Source: Eubacteriales bacterium
GTDB taxonomy: Bacteria > Bacillota > Clostridia > Tissierellales > GPF-1
DNA length: 64,000 nt
Direction of reading: 5' to 3'
NCBI GenBank assembly: GCA_030625815.1
Contig: DAOUQF010000014.1
Coordinates: forward strand, 26,786-90,785
Below, one piece after another: positions 1-8,981 of this stretch. Both the position numbers and the translations under genes were made by a program. The number at the start of each line of letters is the position of its first letter. The stretch's first letter is position 1. The notes under the pieces were generated by a model. That model saw only the letters and a program-made list of their open reading frames with translations. It searched no databases and was not told where the DNA came from.

Positions 1-2
1 AG

Positions 3-929
3 TCGATAACCAATCGCTTTGTGCAAGAATTTATTACGCAGATCGTCAAAGAGCAATTGGAGATTTATTTTATTGAAACTCCTTTGGATGCCGAAAAGAT
101 CGTTGCGCAGGTATTGGTAAACAAGCGAAGCCGGGAGCGGGCGGAGACCACGCGGAAAAATATTCGAAAAAAATTGTCCGGTGCTGTCGACATGAATAAT
201 CGTGTGAAGAAATTCGTCAATTGCCGGACAAAAGATGTTGAAAAACGCGAACTCTTCATTGTGGAAGGGGACTCGGCGCTGGGAGCGACGAAGCAGGCGA
301 GAAGCGCGGAATTTCAAGCCTTGATGCCGGTTAGGGGAAAGATCCTGAATTGCTTGAAAGCGGATTACAATAAAATCTTTAAGAGTGATATCATCATGGA
401 TTTGCTGAAGGTATTGGGGTGTGGGATCGAGATTCAGTCCAAACACAATAAAGAGTTGGCATCCTTTGACTTGGAGCAATTGAATTGGAATAAGATTATT
501 CTTTGTACCGATGCCGATGTGGACGGGTATCAAATTCGAACCCTGATCTTGGCGATGTTTTATCGATTGGCGCCGACCCTGATTCAAGAGGGGAAAATCT
601 TTATTGCGGAAACGCCGCTTTTTGAGATTGAGACGAAACACAAAACATATTTTGCATACAATGAAAAAGAAAAGCAGGAAGTCATCAAAGCGTTGTCGGA
701 TGAAAAGTACATCCTGCAGCGTTCAAAAGGTTTGGGTGAAAACGAACCGGAGATGATGTGGCAGACAACGATGAATCCTGACAGTCGTCGTTTGATTCAA
801 GTGATGCCGGAAGACCTGGAAAAGACCGAGTCGTATTTTCAGATGCTATTGGGAGAGGATCTTGCCGGGCGCAAGAGTTATATCGAAACCCATGGTGACC
901 GATATTTAGAATTAATCGATATCAGCTAG
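3..929 (+). CDS. parE: Topoisomerase IV subunit B-like protein (ParE/GyrB family), 5' end cut by window
   Basis: C-terminal half of the ATPase subunit of a type IIA DNA topoisomerase, which with the next gene would relax or decatenate DNA. The frame is open to the window edge, so the GTG at 21 is internal and the gene starts upstream. The TOPRIM domain is visible: FIVEGDSALG carries the catalytic Glu, DADVDG is the metal-binding acidic motif, and a PVRGKILN segment lies between them. The C-terminal tail (SKGLGENEPEMMW, then the MNPDSRRL stretch) is typical of the family. EGDSALG departs from the usual EGDSAGG, so this looks like the divergent second GyrB/ParE homologue found in Clostridia rather than gyrase itself. 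It stops 10 bases before the ParC-like gene. Confidence 0.9.
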   Translation, partial: SITNRFVQEFITQIVKEQLEIYFIETPLDAEKIVAQVLVNKRSRERAETTRKNIRKKLSGAVDMNNRVKKFVNCRTKDVEKRELFIVEGDSALGATKQARSAEFQALMPVRGKILNCLKADYNKIFKSDIIMDLLKVLGCGIEIQSKHNKELASFDLEQLNWNKIILCTDADVDGYQIRTLILAMFYRLAPTLIQEGKIFIAETPLFEIETKHKTYFAYNEKEKQEVIKALSDEKYILQRSKGLGENEPEMMWQTTMNPDSRRLIQVMPEDLEKTESYFQMLLGEDLAGRKSYIETHGDRYLELIDIS

Positions 930-939
930 GAGGACAAGC

Positions 940-3126
940 ATGAAGTCATATATAGAGCAACAAAAAATATCGGATACATTATTGAAAAACTATATGCCCT
1001 ATGCGATGAGTGTCATCGTTTCGCGGGCAATCCCGGAAATCGATGGATTCAAGCCCTCCCATCGAAAACTGCTTTATACGATGTATCAGATGAGATTATT
1101 AAAGGGGCATCGCACAAAATCAGCCAATGTGGTAGGAACAACCATGAAATTGAATCCCCATGGAGATGCGGCGATTTATGAAACCATGGTGCGATTGACG
1201 AGGGGCTATGACGCGCTCTTGCACCCGTACGTGGATTCCAAGGGCAACTTCGGCAAGCATTCTTCCCGGGATATGGCATTTGCCGCAAGCCGGTACACGG
1301 AAGTAAAGTTGGCGGGGATCGCGGCGGAGCTTTTTAAGGATATTGATAAGGACTCGGTTGATTTTGTTGACAACTATGACGGACAGATGAAGGAACCGGT
1401 CTTATTGCCAACAACGTATCCCAATCTCTTGGTCAATGCGAACCGTGGGATTGCGGTTGGAATGGCGAGCAATATTCCAAGTTTCAACCTCAAGGAAGTC
1501 TGCGAAACGACCATGGCTTTGATGAAGGATCCCAAGCATGTGATCAGCGACACCCTGATCGCACCAGACTTTTCAACCGGTGGCGAGTTGCTCTATGACC
1601 GCAACGAGCTGGAAGAGATCTATCGCACTGGCCGGGGCGGGGTAAGGCTAAGAGGCAAGTGGGGAATTTCGAAAGATGGGAAACGCATTGAAATTACGGA
1701 AATTCCCTATACAACGACGGTCGAGGCGATTATAGACAAGACGATCGATTTGGTGAAAAGCAATAAGATCAAAGGCGTTTCAGATGTCCGCGATGAAATG
1801 GATCTAAAGGGACTTTGTATCGCCATCGATTTGAAGCGTGGCGCCAATGTGGAAGAGATCGTGCAGCAATTGTATCGTTACACTCCATTGGAAGACAGTT
1901 TTTCGTGCAATTTCAATCTATTGATCAATGGGAAACCACGCGTGATGGGCGTTAAGGAAATTTTAACCGAGTGGATTCAATTCCGAATTGGATGCATGAA
2001 ACGTCAGCTTCAATTCGAGCGGGGGAAAAAAGCGGAAAAACTTCATCTCTTGCAGGGCTTGGAGCGGATTTTGCTGGATATTGATCAAGCGATTCGCATT
2101 ATTCGAGAAACTGAAGTTGAGGCGGAGGTCATTCCACGTTTGATGCAGGCCTTTCGGATTGATGAATTGCAAGCGAATTACGTTGCAGATATCCGTTTGC
2201 GCCAATTGAACCAAGAGTATTTATTGAATCGAACCCAAGAGATTTTTCAACTGACGGAAGCTATTGACGAGATCGACAAGACTTTAAAGTCGGAAAGACG
2301 ACTAAAGACAAGGATTACCAAAGAATTGGAGCGGGTTACCAAATCGTACGGGTCGGAGCGAAGAACAACCCTGGTCGAGAAGACGAAAATCTTGGAGGCG
2401 AAGATCGAGGAAACCATCTCCGATTATGATGTTAATGTCTTTGTTACGGAACAAGGATATGTCAAGAAGATCACGCCGCAATCCCTTCGCATGGCAAGCG
2501 ATCAAAAATTGAAGGAAGATGATCAAATCGCTCAAGAATTCGTGACGAGAAATGTCAATGAACTTCTTATCTTCACCAATAAAACCAAGGTCTATAAATT
2601 GCGATTGCATGAGTTGGCGGATACCAAGGCAAGCGCCATGGGCGAATATCTGCCGAGTCTTCTGGAATTTGATAAGGGTGAATTTGCCCTTTATACAATC
2701 TTGCCGGGTAAATATCAAGGATTTATGCTATTTGCCTATGAATCGGGAAAGATTGCCAAGGTACCGATGGAAAGTTATCAGACCGTCAACAATCGCCGAA
2801 AATTAGTGAAAGCCTATAGTGATCGAACGTCGCTGATCTGGCTGCAGCGGGTGGACGAGGAGCTGGATCTGGTTGTCTATCGTGATCATGGACCAGAGGC
2901 TCGAGCGATGGTCTTTAATACGTCCTTGGTTAATCCAAAGATGACGCGAAACACGGTGGGTGTGCAAGTTCTTCGGATAAATAAGGGGAACAAGATGACC
3001 ATGGTAGAAAAATTGGAAGACTCTTTACTGGTTGGAGCGGAGAAATTTAGAAAAGATCGGATCCCAATGGCGGGGGAATCCATCAAAGGCAAACGCCGAA
3101 GCGCGAAACAAATGATGATGTTTTAG
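940..3126 (+). CDS. parC: Topoisomerase IV subunit A-like protein (ParC/GyrA family)
   Basis: DNA-cleaving subunit partnered with the upstream ParE-like protein. The breakage-reunion domain opens with a YAMSVIVSRAIPEIDGFKPS block, and the active-site tyrosine is Tyr119 in AASRYTEVKL. A coiled-coil stretch follows around residues 340-510, then degenerate beta-pinwheel repeats to the C-terminus. At 728 residues it is shorter than typical GyrA (about 800-850), and no GyrA box (QRRGGKG-like) is visible, which favours topoisomerase IV-type activity over supercoiling. The start ATG follows AGGAGG with 5-6 bases spacing. It forms a two-gene operon with the upstream gene. Whether the cell also has canonical gyrase elsewhere cannot be seen. 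Confidence 0.9.
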   Translation: MKSYIEQQKISDTLLKNYMPYAMSVIVSRAIPEIDGFKPSHRKLLYTMYQMRLLKGHRTKSANVVGTTMKLNPHGDAAIYETMVRLTRGYDALLHPYVDSKGNFGKHSSRDMAFAASRYTEVKLAGIAAELFKDIDKDSVDFVDNYDGQMKEPVLLPTTYPNLLVNANRGIAVGMASNIPSFNLKEVCETTMALMKDPKHVISDTLIAPDFSTGGELLYDRNELEEIYRTGRGGVRLRGKWGISKDGKRIEITEIPYTTTVEAIIDKTIDLVKSNKIKGVSDVRDEMDLKGLCIAIDLKRGANVEEIVQQLYRYTPLEDSFSCNFNLLINGKPRVMGVKEILTEWIQFRIGCMKRQLQFERGKKAEKLHLLQGLERILLDIDQAIRIIRETEVEAEVIPRLMQAFRIDELQANYVADIRLRQLNQEYLLNRTQEIFQLTEAIDEIDKTLKSERRLKTRITKELERVTKSYGSERRTTLVEKTKILEAKIEETISDYDVNVFVTEQGYVKKITPQSLRMASDQKLKEDDQIAQEFVTRNVNELLIFTNKTKVYKLRLHELADTKASAMGEYLPSLLEFDKGEFALYTILPGKYQGFMLFAYESGKIAKVPMESYQTVNNRRKLVKAYSDRTSLIWLQRVDEELDLVVYRDHGPEARAMVFNTSLVNPKMTRNTVGVQVLRINKGNKMTMVEKLEDSLLVGAEKFRKDRIPMAGESIKGKRRSAKQMMMF

Positions 3127-3171
3127 GGAAAATCAGGAAAGTAGAGTGAACATTTTATAAATATTATATTT

Positions 3172-3228
3172 GGTAAACGTTTGCTTTGAAAAAGAGTATT
3201 TACGAAGAATAATTATGTATGATATATT
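3172..3228 (+). promoter_or_regulatory. Putative ptsHI promoter with cre-like upstream site
   Basis: Candidate promoter: -35 TTTACG at 3199-3204 and -10 TATATT at 3223-3228 with an 18-base spacer. GGTAAACGTTTGCT at 3172-3186 has the AAACGTTT core of a CcpA catabolite-response element but mismatches the consensus at outer positions. Both calls are by eye; the cre assignment is weak. Confidence 0.35.
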
Positions 3229-3259
3229 GGTAGAGAATACTGAATGGGAGGAATTATTA

Positions 3260-3523
3260 ATGAAAGAAGCAAGTGTAATTTTGATTAACGCAACAGGTCT
3301 TCACGCTCGTCCTGCTAGTATGTTTGTAAAAGAGGCGTCTAGCTACGCGTGTGATGTAACAGTAGAAAAAGACGGAACAGAGTATAATGCAAAAAGTATC
3401 ATGGGTATCTTGAGCATGGGCGCTATGAAGGGTGATGAAATCATTGTTCGTGCGAACGGCGAAGGCGAAGAAGAAGCAGTAAAAGCGCTAGCGGCATTGA
3501 TCGAAACTGGATTTGGCGAATAA
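3260..3523 (+). CDS. ptsH: Phosphocarrier protein HPr
   Basis: HPr relays phosphate from Enzyme I to sugar-specific EII proteins and, in Firmicutes, is a regulatory partner of CcpA when phosphorylated on serine. The 87-residue product has His15 in GLHARPAS (the phosphorylation site used by Enzyme I) and Ser46 in AKSIMG (the HPr-kinase site), at exactly the usual positions. The start ATG at 3260 follows GGGAGG with good spacing; an in-frame upstream extension to 3170 would add non-homologous residues and run through the promoter, so it is rejected. Enzyme I follows 36 bases downstream. Codon use is biased to optimal codons, which fits high expression. Confidence 0.97.
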   Translation: MKEASVILINATGLHARPASMFVKEASSYACDVTVEKDGTEYNAKSIMGILSMGAMKGDEIIVRANGEGEEEAVKALAALIETGFGE

Positions 3524-3559
3524 GCGTAATTTGATTTGGTTTTACTCAGGGGGACAATG

Positions 3560-5275
3560 ATGGTTAAAGGGATTGGAGCATCTCCTGGTATTGTCGTAGG
3601 GACGGTGCTTGTTAAAAAAGAGGAAGAAATTGAAATCGCAAAGAAAACGATTGACAGCTCGGAAACAGAAATTCTGAATTTGCAATCAGCGATTGAAAAG
3701 AGCCGTACTCAAATTCAAGCATTGTATGACATTGCCTTGGTGAAAATGGGTGAAGAAGAAGCAAAAATCTTTGAAGCGCACCAAATGGTTTTGGATGATC
3801 CGGAAGTGTTTGGTCAAGTTGAGAATAAAATCAACAACGAGAAAATCAATGCTGAATACGCGATTGAGCAGGTAGTGGCGCCATTTATTCAAATGTTTGA
3901 GATGATGGAAGATGAATACCTGAAAGAACGTGCAGCGGATCTAAAGGACGTAGCAGGCCGAGTGACCAAGAATCTGTTGGGAATCGACATGGTCGATTTT
4001 TCAAATCTTGATAGCAAAGTGGTTATTGTTGCGAACGATTTGACACCATCTGATACAGCGGCAATGGATAAGGAAATGGTATTGGGTTTTGTAACGGAGA
4101 TTGGCGGACGTACATCACATTCTGCGATTATGGCTCGAACTTTGGAAATTCCAGCTGTTGTAGGAACAGGAAATGTATTATCTCAAGTTGCAACGGGTGA
4201 TGTGATTGCCTTTAACGGAGACGAAGGTGTTATCTTTGTTAATCCGAATGAAGAGAAAATCGCGGAATTTAAAGCAGAGCGAGAAAAATACGATGCATTC
4301 CGAACTCGCCTTTCAACTTTGGTAGGTAAGGAAAGTGTTTCCAAAGATGGCATCCACGTCGAGCTGGCAGCCAATATCGGCACACCAGAGGATTTGGATT
4401 CAGTTTTGCGAAATGATGCGCAAGGCGTTGGTCTTTACCGAAGCGAATTTCTTTACATGGATCGAAACAGTCTTCCAACGGAAGAAGAACAATTCGATGC
4501 GTATAAAAAAGTTGTTGCGGGTTTAGAGGGCAAGCCGGTTGTTATTCGTACACTCGACATCGGCGGAGACAAAAAGCTGGACTATTTGCCGTTGCCTGAA
4601 GAGATGAATCCTTTCTTGGGTTATCGCGCGATTCGTTTATGCTTAGATCGCGATGATATTTTCAGAACGCAGCTTCGCGCATTATTGCGCGCCAGCGCAT
4701 TTGGAAATCTAAAGGTTATGTTCCCGATGATTTCAAGTGTTGAAGAATTGCGAGATGCGAAAGCAATCGTTGAGGAAGAAAGAGTGAAACTCCGTGAAGA
4801 AGGAATTACATTTGATGAGAAGATGGAAATCGGGATCATGATTGAGATTCCAGCAACTGCAGTCATTGCAGATCTTCTTGCAAAGGAAGTTGATTTCTTC
4901 AGTATTGGAACCAATGATTTGATCCAATACACAACAGCGGTAGATCGCATGAATGAAAAGATCGCACATCTTTATAATCCTTGTCATCCTGCTTTGTTGC
5001 GTTTGGTGAACATGGTGATCCAAGCCGGACACAAAGAAGGAATTTGGGTTGGCATGTGCGGGGAGGTAGCGGGAGATCCGCGATTGATTCCAGTGCTTTT
5101 GGGCATGGGACTTGACGAGTTCTCCATGAGTCCAATCTCTGTCTTGAATGCGCGTTGGATTATTGCGCAATTGAGCCAGGAAGAGATGAAGACCGTTGCA
5201 GAAACGGTAATGAATTTGCCGACTGCTTCCGAGGTTGAAGCATACCTTGCAAATACGATTCAATTGGAAGATTAA
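3560..5275 (+). CDS. ptsI: PTS Enzyme I (phosphoenolpyruvate-protein phosphotransferase)
   Basis: Cytoplasmic enzyme that autophosphorylates from PEP and passes phosphate to HPr. The 571-residue length matches the family. His187 in GGRTSHSAI is the phosphoacceptor; the C-terminal TIM barrel has the FFSIGTNDLIQYTTAVDR signature and a catalytic Cys in GMCGEVAGD. Two ATGs sit in tandem (3557 and 3560); GGGGG at 3549-3553 is better spaced for 3560, and an upstream in-frame start at 3536 lacks a ribosome-binding site. It is co-transcribed with ptsH and followed by a strong terminator. No sugar EII gene is near, so HPr/EI serve permeases elsewhere or mainly regulation. Confidence 0.97.
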   Translation: MVKGIGASPGIVVGTVLVKKEEEIEIAKKTIDSSETEILNLQSAIEKSRTQIQALYDIALVKMGEEEAKIFEAHQMVLDDPEVFGQVENKINNEKINAEYAIEQVVAPFIQMFEMMEDEYLKERAADLKDVAGRVTKNLLGIDMVDFSNLDSKVVIVANDLTPSDTAAMDKEMVLGFVTEIGGRTSHSAIMARTLEIPAVVGTGNVLSQVATGDVIAFNGDEGVIFVNPNEEKIAEFKAEREKYDAFRTRLSTLVGKESVSKDGIHVELAANIGTPEDLDSVLRNDAQGVGLYRSEFLYMDRNSLPTEEEQFDAYKKVVAGLEGKPVVIRTLDIGGDKKLDYLPLPEEMNPFLGYRAIRLCLDRDDIFRTQLRALLRASAFGNLKVMFPMISSVEELRDAKAIVEEERVKLREEGITFDEKMEIGIMIEIPATAVIADLLAKEVDFFSIGTNDLIQYTTAVDRMNEKIAHLYNPCHPALLRLVNMVIQAGHKEGIWVGMCGEVAGDPRLIPVLLGMGLDEFSMSPISVLNARWIIAQLSQEEMKTVAETVMNLPTASEVEAYLANTIQLED

Positions 5276-5276
5276 G

Positions 5277-5305
5277 AAGATGCCCAATCGGGCATCTTTT
5301 TTTTT
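5277..5305 (+). terminator. Intrinsic terminator after ptsI
   Basis: A perfect 9-bp stem AAGATGCCC/GGGCATCTT with an AATC loop is followed by a run of nine Ts. It closes the ptsHI unit. Confidence 0.93.
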
Positions 5306-5341
5306 GGAAAAACCTTATTATTTTCTTTATGTTTTTTTCTT

Positions 5342-5371
5342 TTTACAAGATCCAGGAAAATCAGGTATAAT
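5342..5371 (+). promoter_or_regulatory. degV-family gene promoter
   Basis: -35 TTTACA at 5342-5347 and -10 TATAAT at 5366-5371, separated by 18 bases. The DegV start codon follows 31 bases later. It lies just after the ptsI terminator, so it is an independent unit. Confidence 0.75.
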
Positions 5372-5402
5372 AAAGAAGACTATTGATGAAAGGAGTACGA
5401 AT

Positions 5403-6278
5403 ATGTCATATCGAATTATTACAGATAGTGCAGCAGATTTACCGGAATTATTTATTAAAGAGCATGATGTAAAGGTACTGCCCTTGATGGTGAACTGGCG
5501 AGGGGATGAGCATGCGGATCGGACTGTTGATCTGGATGAGTTTTATCAAAGCCTGGCGGATGGAGAAGTTGCCAAAACTGCTCAAATCCCGATGAACAAA
5601 TTTGTTGCATATTTTCGGGAATTGGCGGAGATTGGTGATCCTGTCTTATACATTGCTTTTTCTTCCGGTTTGTCTGGAACCTATCAAACTGGAGTCATGG
5701 TTGCCGAGCAAATCAAGGAGGAGTATCCGGATTTCGAAATAACGATTATTGATTCGAAATCTGCGACTCTGGGAGAAGGGTTGATCGTGATGAAAGCCAT
5801 TCAATTGATGGAAAATGGCGCGACAAAGGCTAAGGTGGAAGAGGCTGTTTATTTTTATGTGGATCATATTCAACATATATTCAGTGTGGGCAATTTGGAC
5901 TATCTGTATCGAGGCGGTCGCCTCAGCAAGGCGTCGGCGGTTATGGGCGCGATGCTGAATGTCATTCCGATTCTTCATATGACGAAGGAAGGAAAGTTGG
6001 AGAAGCTTGATCAGGTTCGGGGCCGAAAGAAATTGTTGAAAAAAATAGTTGAAACCTTTAGCGTCAACGGTGCAGGTCATGACAAAGCGGAATTCGCTTT
6101 TGTCTATTCGCCGGATGTGAAGGATGAATCTGAGAAGATGCAGAGTATGGTGGCGGAAAAGTTTAACGGCAAGATACTGGCAGCTCGAGAATTAGGGGTA
6201 GTGATTGGTGCCCATACAGGGAATCAATTGCATTCGGTGTTTTTCTTAGACACAGAGGATCCATATTTGAGCGAATAA
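5403..6278 (+). CDS. DegV family protein (fatty-acid-binding, FakB-like)
   Basis: DegV/FakB proteins bind a single fatty acid and, in characterised Firmicutes, present it to the kinase FakA for phosphorylation and entry into phospholipids. The 291-residue product begins MSYRIITDSAADLP, the usual DegV N-terminus, and has the SSGLSGTYQ loop near residue 90 and a conserved YRGGRLSK segment. The start is set by AAAGGAG eight bases upstream of ATG 5403; the -10 hexamer just before it excludes longer versions. It stands alone between terminators and converges with the minus-strand TVP38 gene. The ligand cannot be predicted, and fakA is not in the window. Confidence 0.92.
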   Translation: MSYRIITDSAADLPELFIKEHDVKVLPLMVNWRGDEHADRTVDLDEFYQSLADGEVAKTAQIPMNKFVAYFRELAEIGDPVLYIAFSSGLSGTYQTGVMVAEQIKEEYPDFEITIIDSKSATLGEGLIVMKAIQLMENGATKAKVEEAVYFYVDHIQHIFSVGNLDYLYRGGRLSKASAVMGAMLNVIPILHMTKEGKLEKLDQVRGRKKLLKKIVETFSVNGAGHDKAEFAFVYSPDVKDESEKMQSMVAEKFNGKILAARELGVVIGAHTGNQLHSVFFLDTEDPYLSE

Positions 6279-6281
6279 CGC

Positions 6282-6319
6282 AAACAGGGAAACTTCGAAA
6301 GAAGCTTCCCTGTTTTTTT
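6282..6319. terminator. Shared terminator between convergent genes
   Basis: AAACAGGGAA pairs with TTCCCTGTTT, with an inner CTTC-GAAA-GAAG hairpin after one mismatch, then seven Ts on the plus strand. The T-run overlaps the stop codon of the minus-strand TVP38 gene, whose transcript would end in the same hairpin with a weaker U-tract. Confidence 0.85.
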
Positions 6320-6989
6320 ACGTTTTTTTATTTCCGATTTTATTAAAATCGATTTTCCATCGAATGATGACTCCAATCAGTAAAAGCAAGGCCATTAAAC
6401 CGATGGACAAATAGAAGTCTTGGCTTCCCACCGCGGTGATCTTATCGCCAAAATTGACATAGGAAAACATGGCGGGAATTGCACCCAATAGTGTTGCAGC
6501 GAAAAAATCTCGATACTGGACGCTGGAAAGACCGGCGGCGTAACTGATGATATCGAAGGGGATGGGTGTCAAGCGCAATAACAGAATAACGATAAATCCC
6601 TTTCTTTCGATTTGTTCGGACAGGGTGGAGATCCCTTCTTTTTTTTCCAAATACTTTTTCAGATACTTTCGGCCAAAGGTGCGGGTTAGAAAAAAAGCCA
6701 AACTGGAACCTAAAATAGCTCCGGCAAGGGCTAATAGAAATCCGTTTTTCACGCCAAAGGCAATTCCCCCAGCCATGGCTAGAATAGAATCTGGAAAAAA
6801 GGTGAGGGGAACGATGGTGAAAAGGATCAAATAAACGACCGGCGCCCAGGGCCCAAACTCAGCAAGCACGCGCTGAATATCCTCTGTGCGAAACCCTCGA
6901 AACAGAAAGATGTTTGAAAGTAAAATCAGTGCCAAAACGGCACCGATAATACCAAATACTAAAGTTGATTTTTTCTTTGGCAATCGCAT
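6318..6989 (-). CDS. TVP38/TMEM64 family membrane protein (SNARE-associated/VTT domain)
   Basis: Integral membrane protein of 223 residues in the DedA-like VTT superfamily, whose members are linked to lipid scrambling or envelope homeostasis; no precise reaction is established. About six hydrophobic segments are visible, the first at residues 9-30. The central VTT block has the LTFFPDSILAMAGGIAFG stretch, a GAILGSSLAFFLTRTFGR loop, and the RLTPIPFDIISYAAGL re-entrant segment typical of the family. It lies 4 bases after nadE on the same strand and is probably co-transcribed, but nothing ties it to NAD metabolism. Confidence 0.88.
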   Translation of the reverse strand: MRLPKKKSTLVFGIIGAVLALILLSNIFLFRGFRTEDIQRVLAEFGPWAPVVYLILFTIVPLTFFPDSILAMAGGIAFGVKNGFLLALAGAILGSSLAFFLTRTFGRKYLKKYLEKKEGISTLSEQIERKGFIVILLLRLTPIPFDIISYAAGLSSVQYRDFFAATLLGAIPAMFSYVNFGDKITAVGSQDFYLSIGLMALLLLIGVIIRWKIDFNKIGNKKT

Positions 6990-6993
6990 AATT

Positions 6994-8946
6994 CTATTCC
7001 AAGTTCGCTTCTAGTTCAGACAAGATTTCTTGCCAGATCCGGCCGCTTGCATCACTTGGCATCCTCCAATCGCCCCTGGGAGATAAGCTGACAGTCCCTA
7101 CTTTGGGTCCGTCAGGCATGCAGGAGCGTTTGTATTGTGCCATAAAGAATCTTCGATAGAAGGTTTTTAACCAGTGAAGAATTTCTTTTTTTGAGTATTG
7201 GTCTTGATAGGCTTTGCAAGCCATATACCAAAGCTTTTCCGGATGTGTACCGTATTTGATCACATAGAACAAGAAAAAATCATGGAGTTCATAAGGACCA
7301 ATCAAGCTTTCCGTTTTTTGCGCAATTTTTCCGTCCTCATCAGGCGGAAGCAGCTCAGGACTGATCGGTGCGGCGGCAATATCCGCCAACACCTTTTTGG
7401 TTTTTGGATCGGTTGCTGTTTCCGATCGCCAAGACACCAAAAATCGAACGAGGGTTTTGGGGATGCTGCCATTTACATTGTACATGGACATATGGTCCCC
7501 ATTATAGGTGCTCCACCCGAGAGCGATCTCCGATAAGTCTCCGGTACCCAAAACCAACGCACGCTGCTGATTGGAAAGATCCATGAGGATTTGCGTCCGT
7601 TCTCTTGCCTGCGCGTTTTCGTAGGTGACGTCACGGGCATCAATGGAGTGGCCGATATCTTTCAGGTGAAGCTCTGTGGCCGCACGGATGGAGATTTCAC
7701 GAACGGAGACATCCAGTTCTTTCATGAGAGTGTGCGCGTTCTTTAGGGTATCGTCAGAAGTGCCAAAACCAGGCATGGTTACAGCGACGATATTTTCTCT
7801 TGGGATTTCCAGCAGATCAAAGACTTCCACGGCAACAAGCAAGGCTAGGGTGGAGTCCAGGCCGCCAGAAATGCCGATTACAATCTTTTCCAATCCAGTA
7901 TGTTCCATTCGCTTTGCGAGCCCCGCCGCTTGAATTTGGAAGATCTCCTCGCAGCGTTTTTTCACCACCATCGGATTGTTTGGTATAAACGGATTTCGTT
8001 CAATGGTTCGATCCAACGATTTGGAGCGGTGGCGGAAGGGACATAATTCGACAAATTGATAATGCTCGTTGATTGTTGAAGCGTCGGAGAAGGTATTGTT
8101 CATTTTTCTCTCGGCACTGAGGCGCTGAATATCAATATCCCCGTAAATCACCTGGCTGGTTCGGCAGAAACGCGTGCCCTCCTGAAGGCAGGTGCCATTT
8201 TCATAGATCATCAAGTCGCCGTCAAAGACGAGATCGGTTGTGGATTCGTGGACGCCGGCAGAGGCGTACAGATATCCGCAGGCAAGCTTATCGCTTTGCT
8301 GGCTGACCAGTTGATGGCGATACTCAGTTTTTGATGTTAAGGCATTGCTCGCAGATAGGTTGGCAATGATATGAGCCCCGTTTAAGGCATGTTGAATGCT
8401 TGGCGCCATCGGCGACCAAAGATCCTCGCAAATTTCGATTCCAAGGGTGAAATGAAGATCGGCCGAGGTAAATAAGAGGGTTCCAAACGGGACCTCTTCC
8501 TCAAAGATTGTGATGGTATGGACCAGATCGACAATTTTCTTGCTCGTATGGAACCAACGTTTTTCATAAAACTCTCGATAATTCGGCAAATATGTTTTCG
8601 GAACAACACCCAAGATATGGCCATGCTGAATGAGGGCGCTGCAATTATACAGCTCATTTCGGATACGAAGCGGAATTCCTACCAAGAGAACAAGATCCAA
8701 CGCTTCCGATGCGGAACAGATTTTTTGCAGGGCTGTCAAGGCAGCCTCTAATAAGGCGTCTTGTTGAAATAAATCAGCGCAGGTATAACCGGTTATTGAC
8801 AGTTCTGGGAATACTAGAACTTGCGCGTGATTTTTGTCGGCTTCAGCTGCGCATCGAATGATTTCTTCTGCATTGTAGATGGGATCGGCAACATGAAGTT
8901 TTGGTGATGCGACTGCTGTTTTGATGTAACCGTATTGATTCATCAT
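6994..8946 (-). CDS. nadE: Glutamine-dependent NAD+ synthetase
   Basis: Catalyses the last step of NAD synthesis: deamido-NAD + ATP + glutamine to NAD. The N-terminal nitrilase-type glutaminase domain shows the full triad: Glu48 (VFPELS), Lys117 (VVPKTYLPNYREFYEKRWF) and Cys173 (EICEDLW). The C-terminal synthetase domain has the ISGGLDSTLAL P-loop near residue 360 and ALGTGDLSEIALGWSTYNGD further on. At 650 residues it is a full-length two-domain enzyme that needs no separate ammonia source. Two ATGs stand in tandem (8946 and 8943); GAAGGG is better spaced for the inner one. A TATAAT -10 lies at 8976-8981 on the minus strand without a convincing -35. Confidence 0.96.
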   Translation of the reverse strand: MMNQYGYIKTAVASPKLHVADPIYNAEEIIRCAAEADKNHAQVLVFPELSITGYTCADLFQQDALLEAALTALQKICSASEALDLVLLVGIPLRIRNELYNCSALIQHGHILGVVPKTYLPNYREFYEKRWFHTSKKIVDLVHTITIFEEEVPFGTLLFTSADLHFTLGIEICEDLWSPMAPSIQHALNGAHIIANLSASNALTSKTEYRHQLVSQQSDKLACGYLYASAGVHESTTDLVFDGDLMIYENGTCLQEGTRFCRTSQVIYGDIDIQRLSAERKMNNTFSDASTINEHYQFVELCPFRHRSKSLDRTIERNPFIPNNPMVVKKRCEEIFQIQAAGLAKRMEHTGLEKIVIGISGGLDSTLALLVAVEVFDLLEIPRENIVAVTMPGFGTSDDTLKNAHTLMKELDVSVREISIRAATELHLKDIGHSIDARDVTYENAQARERTQILMDLSNQQRALVLGTGDLSEIALGWSTYNGDHMSMYNVNGSIPKTLVRFLVSWRSETATDPKTKKVLADIAAAPISPELLPPDEDGKIAQKTESLIGPYELHDFFLFYVIKYGTHPEKLWYMACKAYQDQYSKKEILHWLKTFYRRFFMAQYKRSCMPDGPKVGTVSLSPRGDWRMPSDASGRIWQEILSELEANLE

Positions 8947-8981
8947 TTTCCCTTCTTTCTAAGTCTTCTTTCCTGATTATA

